In this document: positions 1 to 11,236 of the stretch, in pieces | Layout: each line of letters begins with the position of its first letter | Position numbering within the stretch: the stretch's first letter is position 1 | From: Skeletonema tropicum | Taxonomy: Eukaryota > Bacillariophyta > Thalassiosirophyceae > Thalassiosirales > Thalassiosiraceae | DNA length: 64,000 bases | Reading direction: 5' to 3' | Assembly: GCA_037178625.1 (NCBI GenBank) | Contig: CM074149.1 | Location: 1,302,001 to 1,366,000, forward strand | Translations under genes and position numbers: made by a program | The notes under the pieces: generated by a model | The model's input: only the letters and a program-made list of their open reading frames with translations | Database searches by the model: none | Told to the model about the DNA's origin: nothing

Positions 1-1
1 G

Positions 2-1866
2 GAAGGTTGGAACAGTCAAGGGACGATCTTGTTTTCGCGCAATACCAAAAAATATATAGAATGGTTCTACAATCAATACGATGGACCCAAAGAAGGAATT
101 CGTGGCCATGTATTTGCTGTAAGAGCTATCATTAGGAGTACCGGCGCGGTATTAGGTGAGCTGAGGAAAAAGATCTATTTTGGTGGTAGTCCCAAATATA
201 TTTCTTACGATGAAAGTTCGACTGACGAGGATAGTGTCCTTTGGGAGGTGATGAGCAGTCCTTCCGAGCAACGTTTTGGAGAATTTCATTCTGCCTCAAA
301 TGGGCTGCAGCGCCAACTTGATGAGAATGATGAAGAAGATGAGAGGAAGTTGCAAAGTCTGGAAGATCTATGCTTTGGAGAATTCGTTGGTGTACAATAC
401 ACTATTGAAATTGCATATAGGTTGAGTGATCCCGATATCACTCTTGAAGAAATTGTTTTGGAGCCTTTCAGTACACGTGAATATAGAGATGATTACCTGG
501 ATGTTTGGCTAAAAGGAGATGATCCTATCGGTGTATTCGATAGTGTGAAGTGTACTGGTGAACCAAGGATTTATACGGCAGCACCCACTGCGGCTCCAAC
601 AGTTATCTCCTCGGCCACGCCCTCTGCGACTCCGTCGACGAGTATACCGCCGGTAAGTTGACATCACGACAATTGCATTATTCCATCGGAACAGATTGTT
701 CTCAGAACTTTCTCTTTTTTGATTCTCACTCTTTTTCTTCTTGATCCGCGCATACTTAGTCACTCAAACCGACCGCAGCACCTGCTGTAGCGACTGGATC
801 GCCAACTGCAGAGCCTACAATAGAGCCAACCGCATCACCGAATGCTGATGTGCCTACAATAGATCCCACCACATCACCAAATGCTGATGTGCCTACAATA
901 GATCCCACCACATCACCAAATGCTGATGTGCCAACTGCAGAGCCTACAATAGAGCCAACTGTATCACCGAATGCGGAGCCGACAGATAGGCCAACGACGT
1001 CGCCAACAAATTCTCCAGTTGAAGCAACTAAGTCACCAACTGGATCTCCGACTCTTTCACCGACTCTGTCACCTACCCTTTCACCTACCCTCTCTCCAAC
1101 TCTGTCACCAACCACCTCGCCAACATTAGGTCCAACAGGCTCCTCTATTTCCCCCTCGACTTCTAGCGCTCCTTCTAAGTCAGCAGCACCCAGCGAATCA
1201 AGCCAGCCTAGTATATCAAGCGTACCTAGCAAATCAAGCGTACCAACCAAATCGAATCTTCCAACGACTAGTAGTGCTCCAAGCAAATCAAGTTCTCCAT
1301 CACTATCTTCTGTACCAAGCAAGAGCAGTGCTCCAACCAAAACGAGCTTTCCTACTGTGTCATCTGCACCATCGAAATCAAGTTCTCCATCACTATCTTC
1401 TGTCCCTAGCAAGAGCAGTGCTCCAACCAAAACGAGCTTTCCAACTTTGTCATCTGCACCATCGAAATCAAGTTCTCCATCATTATCTTCTGCACCAAGC
1501 AAGAGCAGCGCTCCAAGCCAATCAAGCTTTCCAACTTTGTCATCTCAACCATCGAAATCAAGTTCTCCATCGTTATCTACGGCACCCTCTAGATCATCTA
1601 GTCCATCACTACCAAGGCAGCCGTCAACTGCGCCGACTGTACACCCCTCCTCTGAGCCTTCATCCGAGCCAAGTGTAGACCCTTCCTCTGATCCGTCTAC
1701 TGACCCTTCATCTATACCAAGTCAAAAACCGTCGTCCAAGCCTTCTGATGTACCTTCACATAATCCTTCGGCCAAGCCAAGTCGAGAACCTTCATCTATG
1801 CCAAGTCAAAACCCATCGTTGTCGTCGGAGCCCTCTGTTGTGCCTCCTAATAATATAATCCTTTGA
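2..1866 (+). CDS. Pro/Ser/Thr-rich repeat protein, two 3' exons (5' partial)
   Basis: The reading frame is open from the window edge, so the 5' end is missing. Exon 2-652 encodes a non-repetitive domain of about 217 residues that I do not recognise, acidic around residues 100-120. A GT-AG intron (653-759, donor GTAAGT) sits at phase 0. Exon 760-1866 continues in the same frame and is low-complexity: first TxxPTxxP blocks (IEPT, TTSPN, LSPT), then serial SxPSxSS units (SAPSKSS, SSPSLSS), then PSxxPS units (SEPS, SDPS, SKPS). Such Pro/Ser/Thr tails are common in diatom secreted, wall or adhesion-like proteins and are likely heavily O-glycosylated; that role is inference. Stop TGA is at 1864-1866. 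Similar composition continues in another frame at 1860-1982, so the C-terminus may be longer. Confidence 0.8.
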
Positions 1867-1982
1867 ATGAGTCTTCATTACCAACCTCAACAACATCCCC
1901 TTTTGAAGCCCAACAATATATAGGACCCACTGCATCATCAATGAATTCAACACACGCTGAGAGACGAAGCGAAAACAATTGA

Positions 1983-2671
1983 AGTACAGAGCAAAAGTTT
2001 TAGTGCATGCTTAAAAATAATAGTATAACACAATAATTTACAGCAACAATCAAGACGATCATATTGTCTAGAGTACGATAGTTCAACATATATACTTATT
2101 TCCTATCTTTGAAAATTGATCTGAAGATCAAAAGCCACAGCTTTCTCCGTTCTAACTCCTTCCTCTCTCCTGTTCATGTTTTGACCCTCATAGGAAGAAG
2201 TTTCATTCAGTTTGTCTTGAAAGATTCAAAAAGTTTCGATGGAAAGCCTGCATGCAACTCGCCTTGCTTCCTCAGGCTCTGCGTATAAATATAGCTTGCC
2301 TTGTCCCCCATTTGTTGGGACTACTCTCGATCATAGTTGGTGGAAGGCTGCTCTCTTGGTGCTTGGGTGGTACAGAATTACCAGTTTCAAAACCTCATAT
2401 TCACCATGTTGTAAGCAAGTGAATTTGGAGGAGGAGGTGACAATTAAAGAGCCACAATGGCTTCGTTATGATAATAATAATATAACAGAAGAAGCCATTG
2501 GATCTAGGTAGCATTAGCACTATCAAGGGGGAGAGCCAAACTTTCCATCATTATATGTATCTTTCCTTTGGATTCAGACTCGGGCACAATTTAGAGCAAA
2601 ACTGCTTTTGTAGCGTTCGAGATCCTTATTACTTGCTTGTGCAATGTGCTGTGAAGGGACACGAAAGGCTA
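1983..2671. other. Intergenic, no convincing gene
   Basis: AT-rich spacer. Short open frames at 2239-2511 and 2498-2869 have no recognisable domain, and the second overlaps the ankyrin gene on the opposite strand. The stretch holds one copy of a direct repeat (about 2161-2250) shared with 5085-5165. Confidence 0.5.
2161..2250 (+). repeat. Direct repeat, copy 1 (partner 5085-5165)
   Basis: This stretch and 5085-5165 share TCCTCTCTCC, then GTTTCATTCAG, CTTGAAAGATTCA, AAAGTTTCGATG and AAGCCTGCATG in the same order and orientation. The two copies flank the frameshifted ankyrin gene. Confidence 0.7.
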
Positions 2672-4173
2672 CTAACCAACATTCTCTTCTTTCTGGTCAG
2701 ACTCGGATGTGACACGAAGCAGATTGCACCTGTAAATCAAGCCCATTGTCATCTCAGGATATGCCCTGAGAAGCCGATACACGCTCTCAGTGTATGCAAC
2801 ACTTTCCATATCGGCATTGCTCTCCCAAAGAAGATCGATAGGGAGCTTCTCGTCAACATTCCGTATTGATACGGATACAGCGTCAAATTTATCCAGTAGA
2901 AGCGCTATGGTGTCATACTTTGCACCACGGCATGCATAATGGAGAGCTGTGTTCCCTTGCCTATCAATTGCATCAAGTGTGATATCTGCAAGGCTAACAA
3001 GGTACTTCACGACGCTAGCAGATTCATGATGTTCACATGCGATGTGCAAGGGTATCGCGCCACTGTCGTCGAAGTTTCTTATCGCAGAAGGATTACCCTT
3101 CACGAGCAGTTTGATTGAGCCAAGCCTAGTATTGTTCTGAAGCGCTATGTGGAGCGGGAGTTGCCCATTGCCATCAGGTGTTATCATCAGACGGTGACCT
3201 ATGGCTTGGCGAGCATAGACTAACTCGCTGTTGATGAATGCTTGTACTTGTTGATGATAAAGTTGCATGTCTCTCACAATGCTTTCACCTTCAATGGCTT
3301 CGGGGTGTGCGTCATACAATGTCTTGATAATTTCAATCGCAGCATTGATAATCATTGAATCATTATAATTCTGACGACTTGTCACACGACAAGCAACGTG
3401 AAGCAGAGATATTCCTCCAACCTTCTGCAGCTTCACATTTGAATCGCAATCCAGCAGGTATTGAACAATTCCCACGGTACCAGTCAATAAGTTTCTGTTG
3501 CTGGTACGACTCATTGCGTAGTGAATCGGATAATATCCATGTGATGGTGCGTGATTGATGGCATCGGGGTACAGTTTGTAGAAGTAATCTACTGTGTCAA
3601 CAGTGTTTTGCCAACATGCATAATGAAGAGGAAGTTTCCCGTCGGCATCAGCTATTCGCTCAGATCCAGGATACGCTTCGATCAGCACTTGGCAAAACTC
3701 AGGAAATTTTTTCGCACTCGCCACGTGAATTGGAAGATAGCCGTCATCACCAGCATGTCGGACTGCATCAGGATACTTCTCGACTGAGCAGCTCTGCAAT
3801 TGCTACTAATGTTGTTTCGTCAATCCTGTAGTTGGCACATAAGTGGTGCAGAGGCATGTATCCGTAATCATCTACACTGCGAACGGAGGCGGGAGCTGCG
3901 TCGATGAGGAGTTGAATTATCCCCCGTGTCACACTATTGTTGCCGCATGCGTAATGGAGCGGCGACCATCCATCACCATCAGTTGCACTGGCAGCAGCAG
4001 GAAAATATTCGATAAGGCATCGAATTATTTCCTCCGTCACTCGTCTATTCAAGCATGCAGCGCAGAAGAATTTGTAATTGTCCACATAATAATTTTTTGG
4101 GCGTCAATCCGTGACGCTCAATAATTTCACGCAGCCCTTCCTCAGAAAGCGAGTCAGATTGAGCAGAAGTCAT
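2672..4173 (-). pseudogene. Ankyrin-repeat protein, two frameshifts
   Basis: Minus-strand frames add up to one ankyrin protein of about 500 residues. It begins at ATG 4173 (MTSAQSDSLSEEG, then LREIIERHGLTP). The frame changes at a T6 run (4093-4098 on plus): removing one base joins LTPK to NYYVDNYKFF. A second shift lies near 3780-3795, after VAIAELL. The rest (to stop at 2672) has at least seven ankyrin units with typical cores such as GWSPLHYAC, GYLPIHVA, GKLPLHYAC, GQLPLHIA, GAIPLHIAC and GNTALHYAC. An alternative ATG at 4237 opens a frame that stops after 27 codons. Ankyrin repeats mediate protein-protein contacts; partner unknown. Either a real pseudogene or a gene with assembly errors; the first shift is in a homopolymer, the second is not. 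Confidence 0.8.
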
Positions 4174-4871
4174 ACAGCTCTTTCGTGACTGCTTCTGCGG
4201 TATCTGTGGCATCATTGTTATCGTCGTTGTTTCTCATGATGATGAAGTAAGTGTAGTGTATAATTATTGCTCTCTCTATAGAGGGGGAGAGAAGATGGTT
4301 CCCGTTTATCAGAAGAGCGAGTTTATGGAATGCTCGATCGTAGAAAATAGCGGGAGCTAACGTAGGAATCAGTAGCTCGAACTCTCAAAGATACAACCAT
4401 GGTTCCCAAGATACAACACAGTCTTCATCCCGCCCTGATACTTTGCACCTGGACTCCCGGCGAAAAGAATAGAGCTGGGTCACGTTCCATCACGACATCA
4501 CACCTCGCGTGATAGGTATCAAAATTTTTCAGGAGGATGGACGTGAAAACGTGAGCCAATGTATGTGAGCAAAAAAGCAGATTTACGAGAAAGCAGTAGT
4601 AATAAAAGAGCAATTATGTTAATCTATATATTCCTATTCCAATGATTCCAATGCTCCTTGCGATCAAGTAAGCCCCCCAGCTTACTCCTACAGTACACAC
4701 AAACCCCCATCATCTCATTCAACAAGTCTCAGAAGAGCAACAAGTGGTCGTATTGTGATGTTGACCAATATCCGTGTCAGTATCCTTCAATGGAGGAAGG
4801 TAGACATCAGCGAGAGGGGCTTCCCCGTCAACTCTTCATAGTACATGTGTAGAAGGCGGTTGTTTTCACAC

Positions 4872-4990
4872 GGGTGTATGTAACAGAAATTTTAAAGTAC
4901 GTCTGGCTGGTGGGCCCTCAAGAGGCGACATACTTATCTATGGTATTGATAACGAATACATGTGCTCGTAGCAGCTATTATTTCCCAGAT
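4872..4990 (+). repeat. Dispersed repeat shared with 26722-26830
   Basis: Both loci read ATGTAACAGAAATTTTAAAG, ACGTCTGG, TGGGCCCTCAAGAGGCGACA, GATAACGAA, ACATGTGCT and TAGCTATTATTTCCCAG in order, with small indels. In this copy the 22-bp core is at 4884-4905. Confidence 0.75.
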
Positions 4991-5084
4991 CGTATCTTAA
5001 GCCTGCTATGTATTATATGTGCGCTGGGCAAGTTCTGGAATGCACCTTTTTGTGTGTCTGTATCCTTCTTACTATCCTCTCTCC

Positions 5085-5165
5085 GTCCTGAGGCAAACCG
5101 GAAAAAGTTTCATTCAGTTTTTCTTGAAAGATTCATAAAGTTTCGATGAAAAGCCTGCATGATGC
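5085..5165 (+). repeat. Direct repeat, copy 2 (partner 2161-2250)
   Basis: Same word order as 2161-2250 (GTTTCATTCAG, CTTGAAAGATTCA, AAAGTTTCGATG, AAGCCTGCATG). It ends about 140 bases before the start of the small membrane-protein gene. Confidence 0.7.
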
Positions 5166-5304
5166 GAACTCGGTTGCGTACGTTGTGCGTTGCCTTCGCT
5201 CGACTTCATTCATTCAGCCTCTATTCTCACGCGCACGATTTTTTTATTTTCAACATCAACACAGTACTATTGTACCAACTTCTAATAAACAACCTATCAA
5301 CATC

Positions 5305-5583
5305 ATGTGCACCCCCGTAACCTTCAGCCTGTACACACTCACCGGCACCCTCTTCCTTCTCTTCATCTACACCCTCCTCTCCACCCAACCATTTTACATT
5401 GGTGGAATTACCAATGAAAATTTGGAGAGAGTGAAGGAAAGTGCATTTGGCGGGATGATGTGTTTTGGTGCGTTGTGGATTATTTCGCTTGGCTGGTGGT
5501 GGAAGAGGAGGGGTAGAGGGAGAGGGGGTGAAGGGGAGGGGGTGTATGAATTGATTGATGGTGAAGAGGAGCGGAGCTTGTAA
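5305..5583 (+). CDS. Small two-helix membrane protein
   Basis: From ATG 5305 the frame encodes 92 residues (MCTPVTFSLYTLTG...). Two hydrophobic stretches are visible, around residues 8-29 (TGTLFLLFIYTLL) and 50-65 (FGGMMCFGALWIISLGWWW). They are followed by a basic Arg/Gly tail (KRRGRGRGG) and an acidic end (DGEEERSL). The frame is open further upstream to 5146, but the stretch before ATG 5305 looks like leader. I do not recognise the family. A hydrophobic pair with a positive tail suggests a small membrane protein. No paralogue is seen in the window. Confidence 0.5.
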   Translation: MCTPVTFSLYTLTGTLFLLFIYTLLSTQPFYIGGITNENLERVKESAFGGMMCFGALWIISLGWWWKRRGRGRGGEGEGVYELIDGEEERSL

Positions 5584-6463
5584 AGTTATATATTCTATAT
5601 GTATTGTAGTAGTATTGTTTGGCGGATGTTAATTTATTTTACGTGGTCAAGGGATAAATTATCATGATGTGATGGATCAATCTCTAGAGTGAAGACTAAT
5701 TACTCTCATCATGATGACGACGATAACTGCCGACGAAGGAACTTTCGCGCAGCTATATAGTAATGAATCGAACGATATGGCCAGTCAGAGTATTATTGAG
5801 CGATTCGACATCATGATGATTGTTGTCTACCAGCTTGGGGAGAAACATGCAGTGGGGACAGTATATTCTCCACACCATGTACATAATTACATCATGTGGT
5901 AACAGTAAGTGTACGAAAGGGACAAGAGGAAGGATCCTTTATTTGATTCGTGTGCAGTGAGCTGGAGAGAATAGACTGACTTAGTGGTGTAGGAGGAGTA
6001 GTGAGTGCACAAAAAAATCAAGTCAGGATGAATTATAGCGAATACGGCCTCTCGAAGTAGTACAGAGGCCGTCTATTTCGATCTCGTTAGAGCGATAGAA
6101 AAGTATGTAGTCCGTACTCCATCTCGATCTATCCGAATGGAAGGATACCTCTTCTCTTTTTGCACTCCCGCCCCCCCCCCACCGGCCAGCTCCGAGCTGA
6201 TATGTACTTTCTGCTGTAAATGTCTATTTCACACGTAGATAGGCGTGGGGAGAAAAGTACACAAGATTCAAATCCAAAAACTGCCATCACTTATCCTCAT
6301 CCCCATCATTTTATCATTACTCACAAAGCTACACTATAAACATAAGTTGTGTTGATTATGTAGTATTTTTGGTGTATCTATACTATCCACTCTCTTTCAA
6401 ATCAACCGCTCTCAAATAAGCAATGCAGATGCGCAAGCAGACAATTCAAACAATCGACACCAT
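5584..6463. other. Intergenic, upstream region of the beta-propeller locus
   Basis: No gene seen. It contains a 9-bp-arm hairpin (6044-6072), a C10 run near 6171 and a TATA-like CTATAAACATA near 6332. A pyrimidine-rich stretch runs to ATG 6423 (MQMRKQ...), which may be the remnant start of the gene now displaced by the LINE. Confidence 0.4.
6044..6072. repeat. Hairpin with 9-bp arms
   Basis: ACGGCCTCT (6044-6052) and AGAGGCCGT (6064-6072) are perfect inverted arms around an 11-base loop. The right arm with its flank (GTACAGAGGCCGTC, 6060-6073) recurs reverse-complemented at 26203-26216. Confidence 0.7.
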
Positions 6464-8506
6464 AGCCTTTGCTTTATGCGGAATGAAATGGGAGAAGACC
6501 CTACTGTCATTGCGTGCAAGGAGGGCATCACGCAGGGGTGCTGCCTGTCTATGGTGTGCTATGGCATCGCCCTGATGCCACTAGCGGAATGGTTAAGGGA
6601 AAAAGTCCCTGGAGCTCTCCAACCTTGGTACGCTGATGATCTCGGCGGTGTCGGTACTGCACTCGATAACGCTACTATGCTTCAGCTTCTCAAAGAAAGG
6701 GGGCCCTATGTTGGATACTATCCCGAACCAGATAAATCCCACTACATTTGTATGCCGCAAGATGAGGATGCTGCACGAGCAGCCTTTGAAGCGGCTGGCA
6801 TCTCGGAACTGAATTATGGACGCCACCACCGATACCTTGGTGGAGTGTATGGTGATGCAGCTGAGAAGGAGGAGTGGGTCAAGAAGAAAGTGGAACAGTG
6901 GGTATATTGCGTGGAAGTCCTTGGCAAATGTGCCTACACACAACCCCAGGCAGCCTATGCAGGTTTTGTACTGTCTCTTCAGAATGAATGGACATACTTA
7001 TCGCGCATTGTGCCAAACGTGGGGCCCCTTCTTGCTCCGATTGAGGTTGCCATTAGAGAGAAATTTATCCCACCTCTCTTTGGCATCTCCCCTTCGGAAT
7101 TATCTGGAGAGTTGCGACACCTGCTTTCCCTTAGTGTGAAACATGCAGGCTTAGCAATCCGGTTCCCTGTGGAACAATCTGAGGATTGCTTCAAAACGTC
7201 GCGACAAGCGGTGGAACACCTGGTTGAAACGCTGGTCAATCGTCGGGAACTGTGCCCGAAAACCCACCAGTACTCAGCTATGATGGCTAAAATTGGATCG
7301 CAGGAAGCGAAGAAGCTTGATGCTGAGTACCATCTCACCCAGTGGGGGAGAGAGAAACCAGGTGATAAGAGGAGGTTGGAACGGATCTGTGAGACTGGAT
7401 GTTGGCTGACGGCTGTCCCAAACCGCCTCAATGGCACGATCCTATCGGCTGAAGAGTTTCGAGACAACGTACGTCTCCGGTACAACCTGAAGCCGATGGA
7501 TTTGTCAGACCTATGCGATGGATGTGGTGCAAAAATGACGGTGGAACATGCTCTCCAATGCAAGGTGGGCGGTCTCGTCCATTGCCGCCACAATGATGTT
7601 ACGAGAGAATTTGGCTCCTTGTGCAAGCAAGCCTTTACTCCCGGTGACGTTGAGTACGAACCCTTTATCTACACTAGTACTCAACGCACTGCTGCAGAGG
7701 CAGAGGCTGCTGCCGCAGCAGAGGCTGAAAATACCACGCAACAACACAACGCAACTGATGGGTCGACCCCAGTGACAACAACGGAAGAGCGTGGAGATGT
7801 GATGGTCTCCCACTTCTGGAAGAGACAGCGTCGAACTGTCTTTGACACTCGCATCACCGACGCGGACTGCCGCTCCTACCGCAACAAGGCGCCTTCGGCT
7901 GTCTTGAGGCAACAAGAGAGGGAGAAAATCCGCAAGTACAAGGCAGCTTGTCTTGAACGACGTCGGGACTTCACCCCCCTCTGCTTCACGGCTGATGGAA
8001 TGCCAGGTAGAGAGGCCTTGAATGCGATGCGTCAACTGGGTACACACTTAGCTGAAAAGTGGGAGCGTCAGCGTAGCCAGATGATATTCTATGTGCGGGT
8101 ACGCATGTCCCTTGCCCTAGTCCGGGCAAACTCCCTCCTGCTCAGAGGGAGTAGGGACAGGCACCACCGCATCCGGCCACTCATTGAGAATGGGCCGGGG
8201 ATGTCCAACTGGCACACCTGGAGTGGGGAGTAATCCCCTCTCCCCCACCCCTGCGGTGGCAGAGGTTGAGTGAGGACTCTCACTCTCACCTGTCGAGAGG
8301 CAGTTGAGAGTAGGAGGGAGGAGGAACATACCATCACCTAGCACAGGTGACAAGAGGAGTGCGGACTTGCCACTGAACTAGAGATACCTAGACTGCACTC
8401 CTCTTATTACCTAAAATGGGCAAGTTCAGATCCAGCTTGCCCAGTAAACAGCTCCTGAATACCATCCTAAACTAATCACTTATTTATCTTAAAAAAAAAA
8501 AAAAAA
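6464..8506 (+). mobile_element. 5'-truncated LINE with poly-A tail
   Basis: The element starts inside the reverse-transcriptase domain, runs through the C-terminal domain and a roughly 255-base 3' untranslated region, and ends in A16 (8491-8506). Truncation at the 5' end plus a poly-A tail is the normal outcome of target-primed reverse transcription. I could not find a target-site duplication, so the exact 5' junction is uncertain (somewhere about 6420-6475). The tail abuts the coding sequence of the beta-propeller gene on the same strand. Confidence 0.75.
6476..8233 (+). CDS. Non-LTR reverse transcriptase, C-terminal 585 residues
   Basis: The frame opens at the truncated 5' end, so the first Met is not a true start. 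RT motifs are in order: EGITQGCCLSM (QG block), then WYADDLGG (catalytic YADD at about residue 48). Downstream there is a CCHC-like cluster (CDGCG, EHALQC, then a CRHNDV stretch, about residues 348-378), and then a region with spaced Asp (RGDVMVSHFWKR, RTVFDTRITDAD) that resembles the restriction-like endonuclease layout of R2-type LINEs. The endonuclease assignment is inference from order and spacing. An Ala/Glu-rich linker lies between cluster and endonuclease. It differs from the APE-type LINE at 47 kb. Confidence 0.75.
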   Translation: MRNEMGEDPTVIACKEGITQGCCLSMVCYGIALMPLAEWLREKVPGALQPWYADDLGGVGTALDNATMLQLLKERGPYVGYYPEPDKSHYICMPQDEDAARAAFEAAGISELNYGRHHRYLGGVYGDAAEKEEWVKKKVEQWVYCVEVLGKCAYTQPQAAYAGFVLSLQNEWTYLSRIVPNVGPLLAPIEVAIREKFIPPLFGISPSELSGELRHLLSLSVKHAGLAIRFPVEQSEDCFKTSRQAVEHLVETLVNRRELCPKTHQYSAMMAKIGSQEAKKLDAEYHLTQWGREKPGDKRRLERICETGCWLTAVPNRLNGTILSAEEFRDNVRLRYNLKPMDLSDLCDGCGAKMTVEHALQCKVGGLVHCRHNDVTREFGSLCKQAFTPGDVEYEPFIYTSTQRTAAEAEAAAAAEAENTTQQHNATDGSTPVTTTEERGDVMVSHFWKRQRRTVFDTRITDADCRSYRNKAPSAVLRQQEREKIRKYKAACLERRRDFTPLCFTADGMPGREALNAMRQLGTHLAEKWERQRSQMIFYVRVRMSLALVRANSLLLRGSRDRHHRIRPLIENGPGMSNWHTWSGE

Positions 8507-11181
8507 TTGGGGCATGACAAAGGCAAGTCGTCAGCAAACAGAGTGAAGAGCACGGTAAAAAACTTCGTCTACATTATGGGGATTTGTTTGATACTCTGTG
8601 TCGTCTTGTGGATGGCAGCTCCCGGGTTGTACAAAATGTACAATAGGAGACACTCATCTAGTGGTAATGCATTATCAGAAGATGCAGCTGCTTCTATTCG
8701 ACCTAGAAGGATGGAGGATGCTTCACCAACACCACCTACAACCACATCATACATGGCCTTGAAGAAACGACGACCGCGCAATAACAATAACATCTACACA
8801 TCATCACCAAACGATCCCATCTCCACTTCTCTTCGACTCATTCATGATCCAACATCCATCATGGAGGGCTATCCCGCCGGAGTAGAGGGATGCAATGCAC
8901 TCACGAATGATATCTACAATGCATCTGCCATTTTGGCAAATAGGATCATCTTGAGTAATGCGCATCAAATTGGAGGTGGAGGTTGGAGTTATTATGAAAG
9001 CAGTAGCAGTGATAGCACGAGCATGGTTCGAGGCAGCCGCAGCCCAACCTTCTCAAGTGTGCCCGAAACGAGGATTACAGATAGCTCCTACGTGACAAAT
9101 AATCAGGAAGATGATGTAGATGAGGCAGATATAATGAAGTCAGATGGCAATCATACCTTTACTGCTTATGGTGATATGGTCGTAGTGTGGGATGTCAAGA
9201 CAGGAAAGGAGATGAGCCTCACCAAACTACCCAAACGTGACGTGTTGTCGTGGCCGAATGGTGGATACTGTGATCAAGACCGAAAGGCACGTATTAAAGG
9301 GCTCCTTTTAGACACTACGTCGCAACGTCTCGTCGTGATTGCATCTGGGTATTCCCACAGATACCGCTACAATTATGACGGTCCCAAGCCAGTACTTGGT
9401 GGGAAACTTGATACTCGTGTATTCCTCTACGATGTGTCATCTCTCCCAGACGATGGATCTGAGTTGACGTTACTCTCGACCGAAAAGATGAATGGTCTGT
9501 ACCAATCTGCTCGTATGGTAGATGGCGTGGCGCATATAGTGCGCATGTCAACGATTAATCACTACGAGCACCTCAGCTCACGTCTAAGTCGACACAGGGC
9601 AGAGTACAAGAGTGATAACCGAGAAATGTACATTGCTCATGCGAAAAGTAATGCAGAGCAATGGCTGCTTCGGGGATTTGCAAAACAGCTCACCCAAGAA
9701 CTTCGTGGAAGTGGCGACTGCTCTGCTGTGACGAAACTTGCATTGTATATTTCAGGCGATGACTTGGGCGATGACTTTCCTTCATTCGTCACTTCGTATG
9801 GCAACATCATCCAAAGCTATGTTCAAGTATCATCCTTTCCCATCGCCAGACGTAAGAATAGAGAGGGTAGTGTTGCCCTGAACCCAAGCCTCTCGAGCTC
9901 AATCTTCCCATCCACGAATTTAGAAATCTACTCCTCGAAGAATGTCCTCGTTATAGCAGGTAGAAGTTATGCTAGGAGGCTTCGAACATTTACTCCATCG
10001 ACTTACTTCCTATCTTTCAGACTTCAAGAAGATGCATCGTCTCCATCGCCTGCCGGCTTGGCAACTACCCCAGGATATTTGTTGAATCAATTTTCAATGG
10101 CAAGTATCAACCATATACACTTGCGTTGGTCAGAGACTCGCGTACTCTGTTATACGATACATGCTCACATCATCTCTATCTCTATCCTCTTCTCTTGCTC
10201 ATGTAGGATGAACACGAAGGATACTTCAGGGTTGCGACAGCTGAACGAGCGAAGTGGGATTGCGTCAGACCTATGCGAAACACACCATGTAAATGGAAGA
10301 TGGAGTCAGAAGCCAAGAATCGACTTTCAGTGTTCAAGTTCCCATCAACAGCTGGTGAAATGGAGCTCATCAAGGTTGTGGACAACCTTGGTGTACGAGA
10401 GGATATAAAGTCGGTCCGATTCTTTGATAAAAAGGCGGTAAGATTGCATGTTGTTTGTTATAGTATGTGACTCAATTCTTGTCTTTGGCTAATCCTTTTG
10501 CGATGCATGCATCGACTCTTTCTCTATCAGTTCATCGTGACATTCCAGAGGACAGACCCACTCTACAGTATTGACTTCACTAACCCCGAGAATCCGACGA
10601 TTGCCGGTGAACTAAAGAACATCTCGGGCTACTCGTCCTATCTTCACCCTGTACCAAATGATAAATTGCTTGCAATTGGTAAGGAAGCGAATGAAACAAC
10701 AGGTCTAGTCACCGGCTTCCAGATCACTCTCTTCAATACTTCGAATCTGACAGATGTCCAATTGCTCCAGCGACACACGGTGAATGAAAAATGGGCCTCG
10801 AGTTCAGCAGAGCGTGACCATCTAGCCTTTCGATACTTGCCAAAGTCCCAACTCTTGATTCTTCCAATCTCGATTCATTATAGTTATTGGTGGGTCAAAG
10901 AAGAAGACAAGATTGAACCTTTTGACGGCTTCCAAGTCTTTTCAGTGACAGATGATAGCATTGAGCCACGATTCAACATTAGTATGGCGACACCCTCCGC
11001 AATGAAGAGTGGTTGCTGGTATGGTGCATATTTGCCAGCTAGATCAATGGTCTTTGAAGGTAATTTGACAGTTGCCAAGGGCCATGTGTATACTAGCTAT
11101 GACCTCAATACTGAGACTCTGAGATGGAGACACAATCTTGATTCCAACTTTCGCGGCGAACCGTGCTCCAGCTACTGGTAG
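8507..11181 (+). CDS. Membrane-anchored beta-propeller protein, three exons
   Basis: Exons 8507-10099, 10207-10437 and 10531-11181 join in phase 0 to give about 823 residues. Intron 1 (10100-10206) uses a GC donor (ATG|GCAAGT...TAG). The join restores NQFSM-DEHEGYFRVATAERAKW, a motif expected in the family. Intron 2 (10438-10530) is GT-AG. The N-terminal part is basic, then has one hydrophobic segment (YIMGICLILCVVLWMAA, about residues 22-38), so the protein is probably type II or signal-anchored. The block NNQEDDVDEADIMKSDG matches the signature of the C-terminal beta-propeller family Beta_propel (PF09826, recognised from memory). No ATG precedes the conserved N-terminus: the frame runs back into the LINE poly-A. 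The original start is probably lost or separated, and the first internal ATG (about 8576) would still keep the anchor. Confidence 0.8.
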
Positions 11182-11236
11182 GACTAGGACTAAGCTCATC
11201 CCACATTCCCCGGGGGATATAATGCTGGTTGATGTT

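Larger units (their letters stand above)
4238..5304. other. Intergenic
   Basis: No convincing gene. It holds one copy of the 22-bp dispersed core (4884-4905) inside a longer segment (about 4872-4990) that recurs at 26722-26830, plus the second copy of the short direct repeat (5085-5165). Confidence 0.5.

Noticed and set aside
756..1502. 248-aa minus-strand frame of acidic repeats
   Set aside because: Mirror of the Pro/Ser/Thr repeat exon on the plus strand; the plus frame joins a proper intron and upstream domain.
1140..1600. CRISPR-like array from regular repeats
   Set aside because: The periodic units are coding Ser/Pro repeats in one continuous frame, with no unique spacers, in a eukaryotic context.
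6979..8047. Two long minus-strand frames inside the LINE
   Set aside because: Antisense shadows of the RT frame, which carries the catalytic motifs.
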